DNA of 64,000 nt from Bradyrhizobium sp. B097 (GTDB taxonomy: Bacteria; Pseudomonadota; Alphaproteobacteria; Rhizobiales; Xanthobacteraceae): contig NZ_CP152412.1 of NCBI RefSeq assembly GCF_038957035.1, positions 930,001 to 994,000 on the forward strand, given 5' to 3'. The notes under the pieces are model-generated. The model was not told the origin of the DNA, did not search any database, and saw only the letters and a list, made by a program, of their open reading frames with translations. A program made the position numbers and the translations under genes. Shown in pieces: positions 1 to 8,101 of the stretch (the first letter of the stretch is position 1; the number at the start of each line of letters is the position of its first letter).

Positions 1-2
1 TG

Positions 3-47
3 TTCACGCTGATCACTGTGCTGCACTGGAAGGGTGAAGGCGCATGA
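3..47 (+). CDS. UPF0262 family protein, C-terminal end only (partial)
   Basis: The first bases read in frame as FTLITVLHWKGEGA and then a TGA. This resembles the C-terminus of UPF0262 proteins as I remember them, which end near an L/V-L-H-W-K-G motif. In rhizobia that gene usually precedes a low-molecular-weight phosphatase gene, which is what follows here. The function of the family is unknown. The call rests on only 14 residues plus gene order, so it is tentative. Confidence 0.45.
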   Translation, partial: FTLITVLHWKGEGA

Positions 48-113
48 TCCCGATGATGATCGCCGCCTCGGCAGACGACGGGGGCGTACCCCGGTCGAAA
101 AAAGCCTGATCGC

Positions 114-578
114 ATGGAAGCGCCGCGCGCGCGCTCCCCGCAGGCCGTGCTGTTCGCATGCGGGCACAACGCCGTGCGCTCGCCGATGGCCGAAAGCCTG
201 CTGCAGCAGATGTTCCCGCAAGGCGTCTATGTCCGCTCCGCCGGCGTGAAGAAGGGCGAGCTCGATCCGTTCGCGGTCGCGGTGATGGCCGAGTTCGGCC
301 AGGACATTTCCGGCCACAAGCCGCAGACCTTCGAGGAGCTCGAGGATTGGGAGGGGTTGAACTTCGACCTCATCATCACGCTGTCGCCCGAGGCGCACCA
401 CAAGGCGCTGGATCTGACCCGGACGCTCGCCGCCGCTGTCGAATACTGGCCGACCCCTGATCCGACCGGCACCAGCGGCAATCGCGAGCAGAAGCTCGCC
501 GCCTATCGCGAGGTCTGCGACGGCCTGTTGCTGCGCATCCGCCGCCGCTTCACCAAGGCCGGCGTGGCGAACCTGTGA
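114..578 (+). CDS. low-molecular-weight phosphatase family protein (LMW-PTP / arsenate reductase fold)
   Basis: A 154-residue cytoplasmic protein. The phosphate-binding loop is near the N-terminus: CGHNAVRS with Cys16 and Arg22 fits the C-x5-R motif of LMW protein tyrosine phosphatases and the related arsenate reductases. A WPTPDP segment around Asp116 matches the general-acid loop. The expected reaction is dephosphorylation through a cysteinyl phosphate; the substrate cannot be told from sequence. No other ATG, GTG or TTG lies in frame between the upstream stops and 114, so this start is forced. It lies between the UPF0262 tail and maf, and could belong to the same housekeeping operon. Confidence 0.85.
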   Translation: MEAPRARSPQAVLFACGHNAVRSPMAESLLQQMFPQGVYVRSAGVKKGELDPFAVAVMAEFGQDISGHKPQTFEELEDWEGLNFDLIITLSPEAHHKALDLTRTLAAAVEYWPTPDPTGTSGNREQKLAAYREVCDGLLLRIRRRFTKAGVANL

Positions 579-773
579 GGCTCCACGCAGGGACCCGCGT
601 GTTCCGATTCGCAAGGTCCGCCGCTTGTCGCCAGACTGACAAACAGCTGTGCTTATGGGGCCTTGTCGCCCACGGGGAAGCGCGATTCGCGGCCGGTTCC
701 AAGGTTGTGCATCGATGCCCCATCCGATAGGTTCCGCCCGCGTCCGTCCCCCCGATTCAGCCCAAAAGCCCGC

Positions 774-1403
774 ATGCTAGGCCGTCCCAAATTCGTTCTT
801 GCTTCCGGTTCGCCGCGGCGGCTGGCCCTGCTCAACCAGGCCGGCATCGAGCCCGACGCGCTGCGTCCAGCCGATGTCGACGAGACCCCGCGACGGGGCG
901 AGTTGCCGCGCGCCTGCGCCAACCGCCTGGCGCGTGCGAAGGCGGACGCGGCGCTGAAGTCGGTGCAGCTCGACGACGATCTGCGCGGCTCCTTCATCAT
1001 CTCCGCCGACACAGTGGTGGCGGTCGGCCGCCGCATTCTGCCGAAGGCCAATCTGGTCGACGAGGCCGCGCAGTGCCTGCGGCTGCTGTCGGGCCGCAAC
1101 CACCGCGTCTACACCGCGATCTGCGTGGTGACGCCGCGCGAGGCGTTCCGCCAGCGCCTGGTCGAGACGCGCGTGCGCTTCAAGCGGCTCAGCGACGACG
1201 ACATCCAGGCCTATATCGGCTCCGGCGAATGGCGCGGCAAAGCCGGCGGCTATGCCGTGCAGGGCATCGCCGGATCCTTCGTGGTCAAGATGGTCGGCTC
1301 CTACACCAACGTCGTCGGGCTGCCGCTCTACGAGACCGTGACTCTGCTCGGCGGCGAGGGCTTTCCGATCCGCCACGGCTGGCTCAACGCCGTCGCGGTG
1401 TGA
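774..1403 (+). CDS. maf: Maf-like nucleotide pyrophosphatase
   Basis: A 209-residue Maf/YhdE-family protein, which hydrolyses the alpha-beta bond of non-canonical or mis-used nucleoside triphosphates (dTTP/UTP in the YhdE branch) and so cleans the nucleotide pool. Visible family motifs are ASGSPRR near residue 10, the SADTVV acid motif in the first half and [10 protein letters not shown] in the second half. The frame is open upstream, but the ATG at 774 puts the conserved [10 protein letters not shown] at the usual distance from the N-terminus, so it is preferred. The next gene is yacG, a common pairing in rhizobia. The 195 bases before it contain no other gene that I can see. Confidence 0.93.
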   Translation: MLGRPKFVLASGSPRRLALLNQAGIEPDALRPADVDETPRRGELPRACANRLARAKADAALKSVQLDDDLRGSFIISADTVVAVGRRILPKANLVDEAAQCLRLLSGRNHRVYTAICVVTPREAFRQRLVETRVRFKRLSDDDIQAYIGSGEWRGKAGGYAVQGIAGSFVVKMVGSYTNVVGLPLYETVTLLGGEGFPIRHGWLNAVAV

Positions 1404-1757
1404 GGTATCCACTTTCGTGCAGCGACGGCAGTCGATTGCCGGATGCGATAGCTCTTCCCAGGGGCGCGCTGCCAAAATATCGAAAACAACCCCATGCAAA
1501 GTAGCCGGCGAGTGCCGGCGTTCGGCGCGGCACCTTGACTCGTCGGGCAAATCAGCGGCATTCTTCCATTATCCAGAAATCGCGGAGACGCCCCTCGCTC
1601 CGAGGCTATCGCCGTTCACTTGTGGGCGAGGTCGCCGTCTCGGGCCACGAGGCCAAGCACCTGCGCGGCCGGCGAAGACGCATACGATTGCCCGATCCGC
1701 AAGCAGCGAGGGGGCGCAGCGGAACATGCGGCAGATGGTGTAAACTCCGTCCCAGCC
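1404..1757. other. maf-yacG intergenic region, possible dispersed repeat
   Basis: These 354 bases carry no reading frame with recognisable protein features. The part around 1470-1560 (a GAAAACAACCCCATGCAAAG segment and what follows) resembles a non-coding sequence I associate with many intergenic regions of Bradyrhizobium and Rhodopseudomonas, so it may be a degenerate dispersed element. That is recollection, not a comparison made here. The yacG promoter is presumably near the 3' end. Confidence 0.3.
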
Positions 1758-1940
1758 ATGACCGACCAAGCCCGAACACCCCCGGCCGCCCCGCGCGCCT
1801 GCCCGATCTGCGGCAAGCCTGCCCAGCAGGCCTTTCTCCCGTTCTGTTCGCCGCGCTGCCGCGACGTTGATCTCAACCGCTGGCTCAGCGGCCGCTATGT
1901 CGTCCCCGGTCGCGAGGACGACGTGGAGGACCCGGAATAG
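1758..1940 (+). CDS. yacG: DNA gyrase inhibitor YacG
   Basis: A 60-residue zinc protein. Four cysteines in CPIC (15, 18) and FCSPRC (30, 34) form the zinc site typical of YacG, followed by the conserved DLNRWLSGRY motif and an acidic tail (EDDVEDPE). In E. coli YacG binds the GyrB C-terminal domain and inhibits supercoiling. The ATG at 1758 gives the usual family length; the frame is open further upstream but without similarity. It follows maf and precedes tRNA-Phe. Confidence 0.93.
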   Translation: MTDQARTPPAAPRACPICGKPAQQAFLPFCSPRCRDVDLNRWLSGRYVVPGREDDVEDPE

Positions 1941-2080
1941 CCAAGATTTCCCAACAAGTTGGGGAAACAACGCCAGGCGGGCCCGCCGCGCCGAAGCCCT
2001 TGGCGAAGGCGGGTGGACACAGCGCCCCGACCTCTCTATAAACCGCCCGCTCGCTGCGGCCTTTTCGGGCCCGCGAGTAT

Positions 2081-2156
2081 GCCCAGGTAGCTCAGTTGGT
2101 AGAGCATGCGACTGAAAATCGCAGTGTCGGTGGTTCGATCCCGCCCCTGGGCACCA
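2081..2156 (+). tRNA. tRNA-Phe (GAA anticodon)
   Basis: A 76-base cloverleaf. The acceptor stem GCCCAGG pairs with CCTGGGC, the D-loop is AGCTCAGTTGGTAGAG, the anticodon arm has GAA at 2114-2116 followed by AA, the T-arm contains GGTTCGATCC, and the CCA end is encoded. The recombinase remnant that starts just after its 3' end makes this tRNA a likely past integration site. Confidence 0.97.
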
Positions 2157-2165
2157 TTCCTGAAC

Positions 2166-2910
2166 AGATTTACGAACCCGGCGCTTGGGTTGTCCCTCGG
2201 GTCCGAATGTGGACCGAATATTGTCGTTTGAGCCGACGATCCGGATCTTGTCCTCCGAAACGATGATCGCGTCTACAACACTCGCCAGGGAGGCCTTCCG
2301 CGCGGCGACGTCGCCCGAGGTGAGCTGCTCACGCATCAGGCGAGTGAACCGATCAATGGCGACCGGATCAATCTCGATCGGGGTCGCGCTGGATTTCTTG
2401 GGGCCTCGGCCGCCTTGTCCCTGCCTGCCCTCAGAGCAGGCACCCGCTCCCTTAGGGTCGGATCAATTCGCGCTCTCGTCCTTGTGGCGTCCCTGCTTGC
2501 AGGACTGAACACACTTGTAATAGGTGTAGATCTCGCGTGTCCGCGAGGTGCCGGTGGCCGTCGTCAGGGCGCGTGAGTTTTGGCAGTCGCAACGCACCAG
2601 GCCGCCCAACAGCGACGGCGCTGAGGTCAGACAGGTCCTCTGACCCTGGGCTGACGCGATGTCATGAGGGCCTGAACTTCATCGAAGACGGCACGGTCGA
2701 TGATTGCCGGAATCTCATATTCGACGATTTCTGAGACGTCCTTGCGTTCGCCATCGCCCTTGCGGTTGAATTCGTTGAAGCGACGCACGCCCGTGTAGGC
2801 GACGCGAGTGAGGATTTCATGGATCGTGCCGGTGCCGAAGAGCGAGCCGTTCCTGGAGCGGTAGCCGTGCTGGTTCAGCCACATCGCATTTTCTTGATTC
2901 CGAGCGGGCC
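2166..2910 (-). pseudogene. decayed serine recombinase (resolvase/invertase family)
   Basis: Three minus-strand pieces in different frames read in the order of a serine recombinase. 2627-2884 gives the Recombinase domain (WLNQHGYRSRNG, IHEILTRVAYTGVRRFN, IPAIIDRAVFDEVQALM). 2463-2626 gives the zinc-ribbon (LLGGLVRCDCQ, YTYYKCVQSC) and ends in a stop. The piece from 2336 downward gives the C-terminal DAIIVSEDKIRI segment and runs antisense into the tRNA. Just upstream, around 2890-2910, GPLGIKK is readable one base out of frame. The catalytic N-terminal domain is missing. At least three frame breaks make it non-functional. Its place beside tRNA-Phe suggests the relic of an integrated element. 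Confidence 0.8.
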
Positions 2911-3181
2911 AAAATGCCGCTTCCTTGTTCGGGGCAGACTCTGAGGAGATGTCCTGCGCCCACGGCGCACAGAGCGACTGAGTGGTTCGCGGCGATCTAG
3001 TGTCAGTGCATTAGGCATCCACGGACCGCGATGTTCGCAGGCTGTAGCTTGCTAAAGTGGAATACGACGCCGCCTATCCTCAAGCCTTCACTGGTACGTT
3101 GAAGCCGGTCGGTACTTCATTTGATATCGATTGGTTCGTTTCAAATCGACTTTCGATAACGGCTGGGTAGAGGTCTCTTCG

Positions 3182-3709
3182 GTGGATAAGGCAAGGACAT
3201 TTCCATCTCAAACAAGCAGCTCTCTCGGAGGGCAACGTTGGACGCCTGAGGAGGATGATCAACTCCTCGAGCTGGTGCGCCGCAAGCAAGAGTGGCCTGC
3301 TATTGCAACCACATTGAAGAGGACGTTCTCCAGCGTTCAGAATCGCTTTCGTTTCCTGAAGCACTCGCAAAGGCGTGCAGCGTCGATTGTTCTGGCCACG
3401 GCGACGAGAGCGGAGGATCCCGAGTCCGCCCCCGATTTGTCCTGCGGCGCTCTCGGTATCGCTGGACGCCGACATGTAGATTCCTTGTGGGAGGAAATTA
3501 GGCAGGAAGGAGTGCGGTCTAAACGACATGAGCCTTTAGTCCCGCACGATGAGGTTCGCGCGATGATTGGAGCTATTGTGAGAGAAGTTATGCTGTGTCG
3601 TCTCAACTCGGGGGGTGAGGCTTACGATCTCTCGCGGGCGCCCTCAGATTGGATGCGCCAGGAGCGAGAAAAAGTAGGTTGGTCTGGGTGCGGGCTGCTC
3701 CGAGGCTAG
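3182..3709 (+). CDS. SANT/Myb-like DNA-binding domain protein
   Basis: Residues about 18-60 form a Myb/SANT-type helix-turn-helix: RWTPEEDDQLLELV, then EWPAIATTLKRTFSSVQNR, with spaced tryptophans and an acidic first helix. The remaining ~110 residues show no family I recognise. The frame can be opened from TTG 3131, but GTG 3182 has an AGAGG ribosome site 8 bases ahead and begins shortly before the domain, so it is preferred (175 aa). Base composition looks lower in GC than the flanking core genes, and it lies between a recombinase relic and the porin, which suggests acquired DNA. The target and role are unknown. Confidence 0.6.
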   Translation: MDKARTFPSQTSSSLGGQRWTPEEDDQLLELVRRKQEWPAIATTLKRTFSSVQNRFRFLKHSQRRAASIVLATATRAEDPESAPDLSCGALGIAGRRHVDSLWEEIRQEGVRSKRHEPLVPHDEVRAMIGAIVREVMLCRLNSGGEAYDLSRAPSDWMRQEREKVGWSGCGLLRG

Positions 3710-4186
3710 TGGATCTTTGCCAAAGCGAGGAATCAGCCGGTCAAACCTGACTACACAGTTCCCTTCCCTTGGGGGTAGTTGGGAGAACCGAAGCGGTTGC
3801 GCTGCGGCTTCGGCTTTTGCTTCTAATCGACAATAAAAGTCAAAAAAAATAATCATTATCAGTGCCTTACGGCGCATCCCGTTTGTAACGGGGCCGTGAT
3901 CATTTCGCAACAGTGGCTTAAAAACAGCGCAAACGGCCCCAAACGCGAGCGGTCTTTTGTTGCGTGATCGGGGGCCTTCTGTCTCATATGGAACTGCGAC
4001 GGAGGGGGGCATCCCAAGGTCGTCCCGTTTTAGGTGGTTCGCTTAAGTCCCTCGCGTTCATGCGGGTGTGTCCGAAGGCGCGAAGCGACTGAGCGGGGAT
4101 TTAAGGGACAAAGGGAACCAACCTGAGGGTGTCTTACCCGGCGGATCCGGAACCTTCCCTGAGATAGAGCAACTTGGAGGTTTAAC
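3710..4186. other. porin upstream region, no gene seen
   Basis: This 477-base stretch holds no convincing coding frame. It includes an A/T-rich patch at 3836-3862 whose AATAATCATTATC (3848-3860) matches one half of the Fur-type iron box consensus, though the other half is poor. The ribosome site TTGGAGG sits just before the porin ATG at 4187. The porin promoter should be in this region, but I cannot place it with confidence. Confidence 0.4.
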
Positions 4187-5761
4187 ATGAAGATGGTTAA
4201 GAGCCTTATCCTCGGCTCGGCGGCGGCTCTCGCCGCGGTCGGCGGAGCTCAGGCGGCCGATCTTCCCGTCAAGGCCAAAGCGGTCGAGTACGTGAAGGTT
4301 TGCTCCCTGTATGGTCCCGGTTTCTACTACATCCCGGGCACCGATACCTGTATCAAGCTGGGTGGCTACCTGCGTATGGATGTTCTCGCGAACACCAACT
4401 CGGACAACACCGGCAACACCTCGGGTGCTGGCGGCGCACAGAACCGTTTCACCAACGGCTACACCTGGCGCTCTCGTGAAGACCTGAACATCGATACGCG
4501 CACGGCGACCGAATACGGTGTCGTCCGTACCTTCTTCGATGCGACGTTCTCGTGGACGTCGGACACCTACGCCGGACAGGGCACCGGCGCGACCGTTTAC
4601 TCGCCGATCGGCACGGCTCAGGCTCCGAACAACGCCAACTCCGGCGCGGTTGCAGGCGGTACGGTCGGCGTCTACTACGCCTTCATCCAGTTCGCCGGCT
4701 TCACCATGGGTAAGGCGGTCTCGCAGTTCTCGGCTCCGTGGGCCAACTATCCGGGCAACAACTACGACGGTCTCGTCGGCGGCGGCGGTACGATCACTGG
4801 TGTGAACCAGTTCACCTACACCGCTCAGTTCGGCAACGGCGTGTCGCTGTCTCTGTCGGCTCAGGATCAGACCCAGTACTATCAGGCTGGTGTGGCCAAT
4901 CTTGGCGCCCTCAGTCCTATTGGCGCCGCTATCGGCGCTACCGGTCCTTTCGGCGCGAGCGACTACGCTGGCACGGTTGCACCGGACTTCGTCGCGATGC
5001 TGCGCGTCGACCAAGCTTGGGGACTGTTCCAGGCGTCGTTCGCGGCGCATGACAACCACGCGGCCTACTACGGCGGCACTGAGTTGACCGGTCATCCGGA
5101 CGACAAGTGGGGCTGGGCGGGTCAGTTGGCTCTGTCGATCAAGAACATCCCGACCGGACCTGGCGACACCATCAACATGCAGGGCGTGTATACGGACGGT
5201 GCGACCCGCTACAACATCCAGGACCTCGCCGGTAGCGCAGGTGCGAATACCATTTACGGTGGCACCAATCTGGCCGGCGCCTATCAGAGCGTAGCGTTCG
5301 GCATCGCGCCGGACTCGGTGTTCGCGACCGGAACACAACAGCAGTTGGTCAAGACGTGGGGCTTCCGCGGTGCATATGTGCACAACTGGAACCCGTACTG
5401 GAACACGTCGATCTACGGTGCCTATGCTGGTATTATGTACAACGACACGGCCAAGGTCCTGATCTGCGGTATTGGCGGCGTCGGTGGTTCGCTCCGGAGC
5501 GCACTTGCTCCCGCGGGCAGCGGAGCTGCTATCACGACCTGCAACCCCGACTACAACATTGCGCAGATCGGCACGCAGACCCAGTGGACCCCCGTCAAGA
5601 ACCTGACCTTCTCGGCGGACTTCACCTACACCCATCTGGATCAGAAGGCCGCAGGTACAGTCGTGGCGCCCAGCACTCCGATTGGCAAGCCCGCAGCTTT
5701 GTACGAGCTGAAGGACCAGAATACGGTTCTCCTGATGCTCCGCGCTCAGCGCAACTGGTAA
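4187..5761 (+). CDS. major outer membrane porin (Porin_2 / Omp2b-like family)
   Basis: A 524-residue porin that should form a 16-stranded beta-barrel trimer for passive uptake of small hydrophilic solutes. The N-terminus is a clear signal peptide (MKMVKSLILGSAAALAAVGG) cut after AQA, giving mature ADLPVKAKA. This is followed by the family signature with two cysteines (VKVCSLYGPGFYYIPGTDTC) and IKLGGYLRMD. Alternating aromatic strands fill the rest, and the protein ends in NW, an aromatic C-terminus typical of barrels recognised by BamA. A GGAGG site precedes the ATG and a strong terminator follows. Rhizobial genomes usually carry several such porins. Confidence 0.95.
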   Translation: MKMVKSLILGSAAALAAVGGAQAADLPVKAKAVEYVKVCSLYGPGFYYIPGTDTCIKLGGYLRMDVLANTNSDNTGNTSGAGGAQNRFTNGYTWRSREDLNIDTRTATEYGVVRTFFDATFSWTSDTYAGQGTGATVYSPIGTAQAPNNANSGAVAGGTVGVYYAFIQFAGFTMGKAVSQFSAPWANYPGNNYDGLVGGGGTITGVNQFTYTAQFGNGVSLSLSAQDQTQYYQAGVANLGALSPIGAAIGATGPFGASDYAGTVAPDFVAMLRVDQAWGLFQASFAAHDNHAAYYGGTELTGHPDDKWGWAGQLALSIKNIPTGPGDTINMQGVYTDGATRYNIQDLAGSAGANTIYGGTNLAGAYQSVAFGIAPDSVFATGTQQQLVKTWGFRGAYVHNWNPYWNTSIYGAYAGIMYNDTAKVLICGIGGVGGSLRSALAPAGSGAAITTCNPDYNIAQIGTQTQWTPVKNLTFSADFTYTHLDQKAAGTVVAPSTPIGKPAALYELKDQNTVLLMLRAQRNW

Positions 5762-5793
5762 TACCGGTTGGCCTGACTGCCATCTAATCGAGA

Positions 5794-5825
5794 CCCCGGC
5801 GCCAAAACGCCGGGGTTTTGCTTTT
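5794..5825 (+). terminator. intrinsic terminator of the porin gene
   Basis: An 8-bp perfect stem CCCCGGCG / CGCCGGGG with a CCAAAA loop, followed by TTTTGCTTTT, 32 bases after the porin stop. Confidence 0.9.
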
Positions 5826-5862
5826 GAGAGAACGATTGAGCGGCTCAAAATCCAGTTGAGGG
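5808..5862 (+). repeat. post-terminator flank, copy A
   Basis: The second arm of the terminator and what follows (CGCCGGGG, T-run, ATTGAGCGGCTC, TTGAGG) recur in the same order at 6030-6090. The two copies look like a duplicated porin 3' flank that has diverged. Confidence 0.55.
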
Positions 5863-6029
5863 TAAGACCGTTCAGCGGCCGCTTTCGCGACGACGGGGTG
5901 ATCTGCGAGTCTGCCGGAGGGGCTGGATCGTTGGGCTTAGAATGCAAGCGCTCAGCTGATGCCCTGGCTTTGGATTAGATTAAATGTGCCAGAAGACCTC
6001 CGGCTTGAACCCGAGGTTTGGACCTAAAT

Positions 6030-6090
6030 CGCCGGGGGGTTGTCCTTTTTTTGACGGAGCGCAATTGAGCGGCTCGAGATCACTTGAGGT
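6030..6090 (+). repeat. post-terminator flank, copy B
   Basis: An imperfect direct repeat of 5808-5862: CGCCGGGG, a T-run, AATTGAGCGGCTC, TTGAGG. The upstream terminator arm is not kept here, so this copy is probably non-functional. It borders the IS5-type transposase remnant. Confidence 0.55.
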
Positions 6091-6122
6091 AGGATTAGTA
6101 GACCTCGACGCTGACCTTGGGT

Positions 6123-6344
6123 CCACGGCCTATAGGGCGTGGACTCATTAGCACGCAGCCAAATTCGGATTGATGCGAGCTTGACGAACGCCAGATAGTT
6201 GGCGACGAGTTTGTCATATCGGGGTGCGACACGCCGACATTGCTTGATCTTGTTGAAGAACCGCGCGATCAAGTTCCGCGCGCGATACAGATACGGGCTG
6301 AAGCAGATCGGGTCTTTGCGATTTCGTTTTGGCGGAATGTTCGC
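6123..6344 (-). mobile_element. IS5-family transposase fragment (C-terminal end)
   Basis: On the minus strand the frame reads WANIPPKRNRKDPICFSP, YLYRARNLIARFFNKIKQ, CRRVAPRYDKLVANYLAF, ASIRIWLRANESTP. This is the C-terminal part of the DDE domain of IS5-type transposases, including the Y-RxRN-I-RFF-K signature with its catalytic Glu replaced by Ala (NLIARFF where relatives have NxIERxF). The natural stop just after NESTP is lost. Nothing recognisable of the N-terminal half remains upstream, and no inverted terminal repeats were found by eye. It is a relic. Confidence 0.75.
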
Positions 6345-6585
6345 CCATGCTGGCATAAGGGACATGGCCGGACTTGCGGCTGGCGCGGCCTCGTCGCGAA
6401 TGACCCTTAGCCGACCTTGCGCCGATGCTGCCGGAGGCGCGGTGCGGGCTCGAAAACAAATTCGTAGAGCATGTCGTTTTGGCGGTCCGCCGTTCGACTG
6501 GGGGTCAGCGGAGCCACTTCGGTTGTGGCTGGAGCTCACAATGTGACTGATTAGCTATCAGATCAATGATCTTACGGGGTTGGCA

Positions 6586-7548
6586 ATGACGATCTCGCAT
6601 CGATTTATCGAGGCAAATGGCATTCGAATGCACTTGGCCGAAGCAGGGAGCGGCCCCGCCGTGCTTCTCTGCCATGGCTTTCCGGAGTGCTGGTATTCGT
6701 GGCGGCACCAATTGGAAGCGCTCGCTGCCGCCGGATATCGGGCCATCGCGCCCGACATGCGTGGTTACGGGCAGACGGACAAACCGGATGCGATCGATCA
6801 ATACACTCTATTGCATTTGACCGGAGACATGGTCGGATTGCTCGACGCGATCGGTACGGATCAAGCAGTCGTTGTCGGACATGATTGGGGAGCGCCGGTC
6901 GCTTGGCGCTGTGCTCTGTTCAGACCGGATCGATTTAGGGCCGTCGTTGGCTTAAGCGTGCCGTTTCAGGTGCGTGGTCCCAACCGACCAAGCACCCTCA
7001 TGCCGAGGACCGAAAAGCAGCGCTTCTATCAACTGTATTTCCAGACGCCGGGCGTTGCCGAGGCAGAACTCGAAAAGGACGTCCACAACGCAATCAAGAC
7101 AACATTGTTTGCTCTATCCGGCGATGCGCCGGTTGAAGATCCTGCGTCGCTCACGATGCTTCCTATTGAGGGGGGGTGGCTTGATGGGAAGCCTACAACC
7201 CAATCATTGCCGACGTGGCTCACGGACAATGACATCGAATTTTACGTTGATGAGTTCAAGCGCACCGGCTTTGGAGGAGGTTTGAATTGGTATCGCAACA
7301 TTGATCGGAACTGGGAACTGCTCGCACCATGGTCTGGCGCAAAGGTTCAGGTCCCGGCACTCTATATCGTTGGCGACCGAGACGGGGTTTACAGATCGCC
7401 GAGTTGGAGCCATCTCGTCCCTAGCCTGAAACAGTTCGTGCCCTTGCTTCGCGAGACAATAGTCTTGAAAGGTTGCGGTCATTGGACTCAGCAAGAGCGC
7501 GCCAAAGACGTAAACAATGCGCTCCTGGAATTCCTGAAACAGAACTGA
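6586..7548 (+). CDS. epoxide hydrolase-type alpha/beta hydrolase
   Basis: A 320-residue soluble alpha/beta hydrolase. The oxyanion motif HGFPE begins at His30, the nucleophile elbow is GHDWGAP with Asp100, and the catalytic His is near 298 in GCGHWTQQE. The Asp nucleophile and HGFPE are typical of soluble epoxide hydrolases, which open epoxides to diols through an ester intermediate; haloalkane dehalogenases are the near alternative. ATG 6586 is preferred over TTG 6580 because ACGGGG lies at a good distance. It stands alone between an IS fragment and a broken gene, so its natural substrate is unclear. Confidence 0.88.
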   Translation: MTISHRFIEANGIRMHLAEAGSGPAVLLCHGFPECWYSWRHQLEALAAAGYRAIAPDMRGYGQTDKPDAIDQYTLLHLTGDMVGLLDAIGTDQAVVVGHDWGAPVAWRCALFRPDRFRAVVGLSVPFQVRGPNRPSTLMPRTEKQRFYQLYFQTPGVAEAELEKDVHNAIKTTLFALSGDAPVEDPASLTMLPIEGGWLDGKPTTQSLPTWLTDNDIEFYVDEFKRTGFGGGLNWYRNIDRNWELLAPWSGAKVQVPALYIVGDRDGVYRSPSWSHLVPSLKQFVPLLRETIVLKGCGHWTQQERAKDVNNALLEFLKQN

Positions 7549-7665
7549 TGCACTGAGTCCGCTCATGGCCCATCGCGTCATTTCGCTGCGATGCAGAAGT
7601 TGATCGCTACCGGGGGATAGCGGACTCTCGCGAGCCGTCAGCTCGGCCGATTTATGGGTTCACGG

Positions 7666-8027
7666 CTAGCGAAGATTAATCGCGATCCCGCCCAGGCCTA
7701 GCGAAGCTTCGAAGCCCCCTTGAACTCCGCGCAATTCCAGGATGACGCCTCGCGCATTCTGTAGCCGCGCGACCTTGACGCCGCCCACAACTGCGATACC
7801 TGCGCCGGCTATGATTTGACCAAGTTGGCTGTAGCGGGGGACGATGCCCACGATCGGGCCTTTGAGCAGGTGACGTCCGTAGTGGGGATGATGCGGGAGC
7901 GGATGGCTCAAGGACAGGTACTCACCGATCAGCGAGCGCCTGCTAATCCGCTCGAGCGACTCGCACAATAGTCGACGCTGAGCGCCGCGGCGATGGCCAG
8001 TCCCGAGACAAACGCGCGGCGGTTCAT
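7666..8027 (-). pseudogene. frameshifted small exported protein
   Basis: A minus-strand ATG at 8027 opens with MNRRAFVSGLAIAAALSV, an export signal with Tat-like character, but the frame stops after 32 codons. In a neighbouring frame from about 7945 the sequence continues as SLIGEYLSLSHPLPH, GPIVGIVPRYSQLGQ, GVKVARLQNARGVILELRG, EASLGLGGIAINLR and ends at 7666. Joined, the two parts make a coherent protein of about 120 residues with a signal sequence and a Gly/Val-rich body. A single indel, real or a sequencing error, separates them. I do not recognise the family. Confidence 0.5.
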
Positions 8028-8101
8028 GCTGGACCCGGTCGGTCGTGACGGGCCCACGGTAGCGCAGCCGGCGCGAGGCGGCCACGGAAATGGCGGTGCG
8101 A

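Noticed and set aside
3644..4012. Minus-strand frame of 122 codons before the porin
   Set aside because: No ribosome site, no recognisable domain, and it overlaps the likely porin control region.
4058..5947. A 629-codon minus-strand frame across the porin gene
   Set aside because: Antisense shadow of the porin, with no domain or ribosome site.
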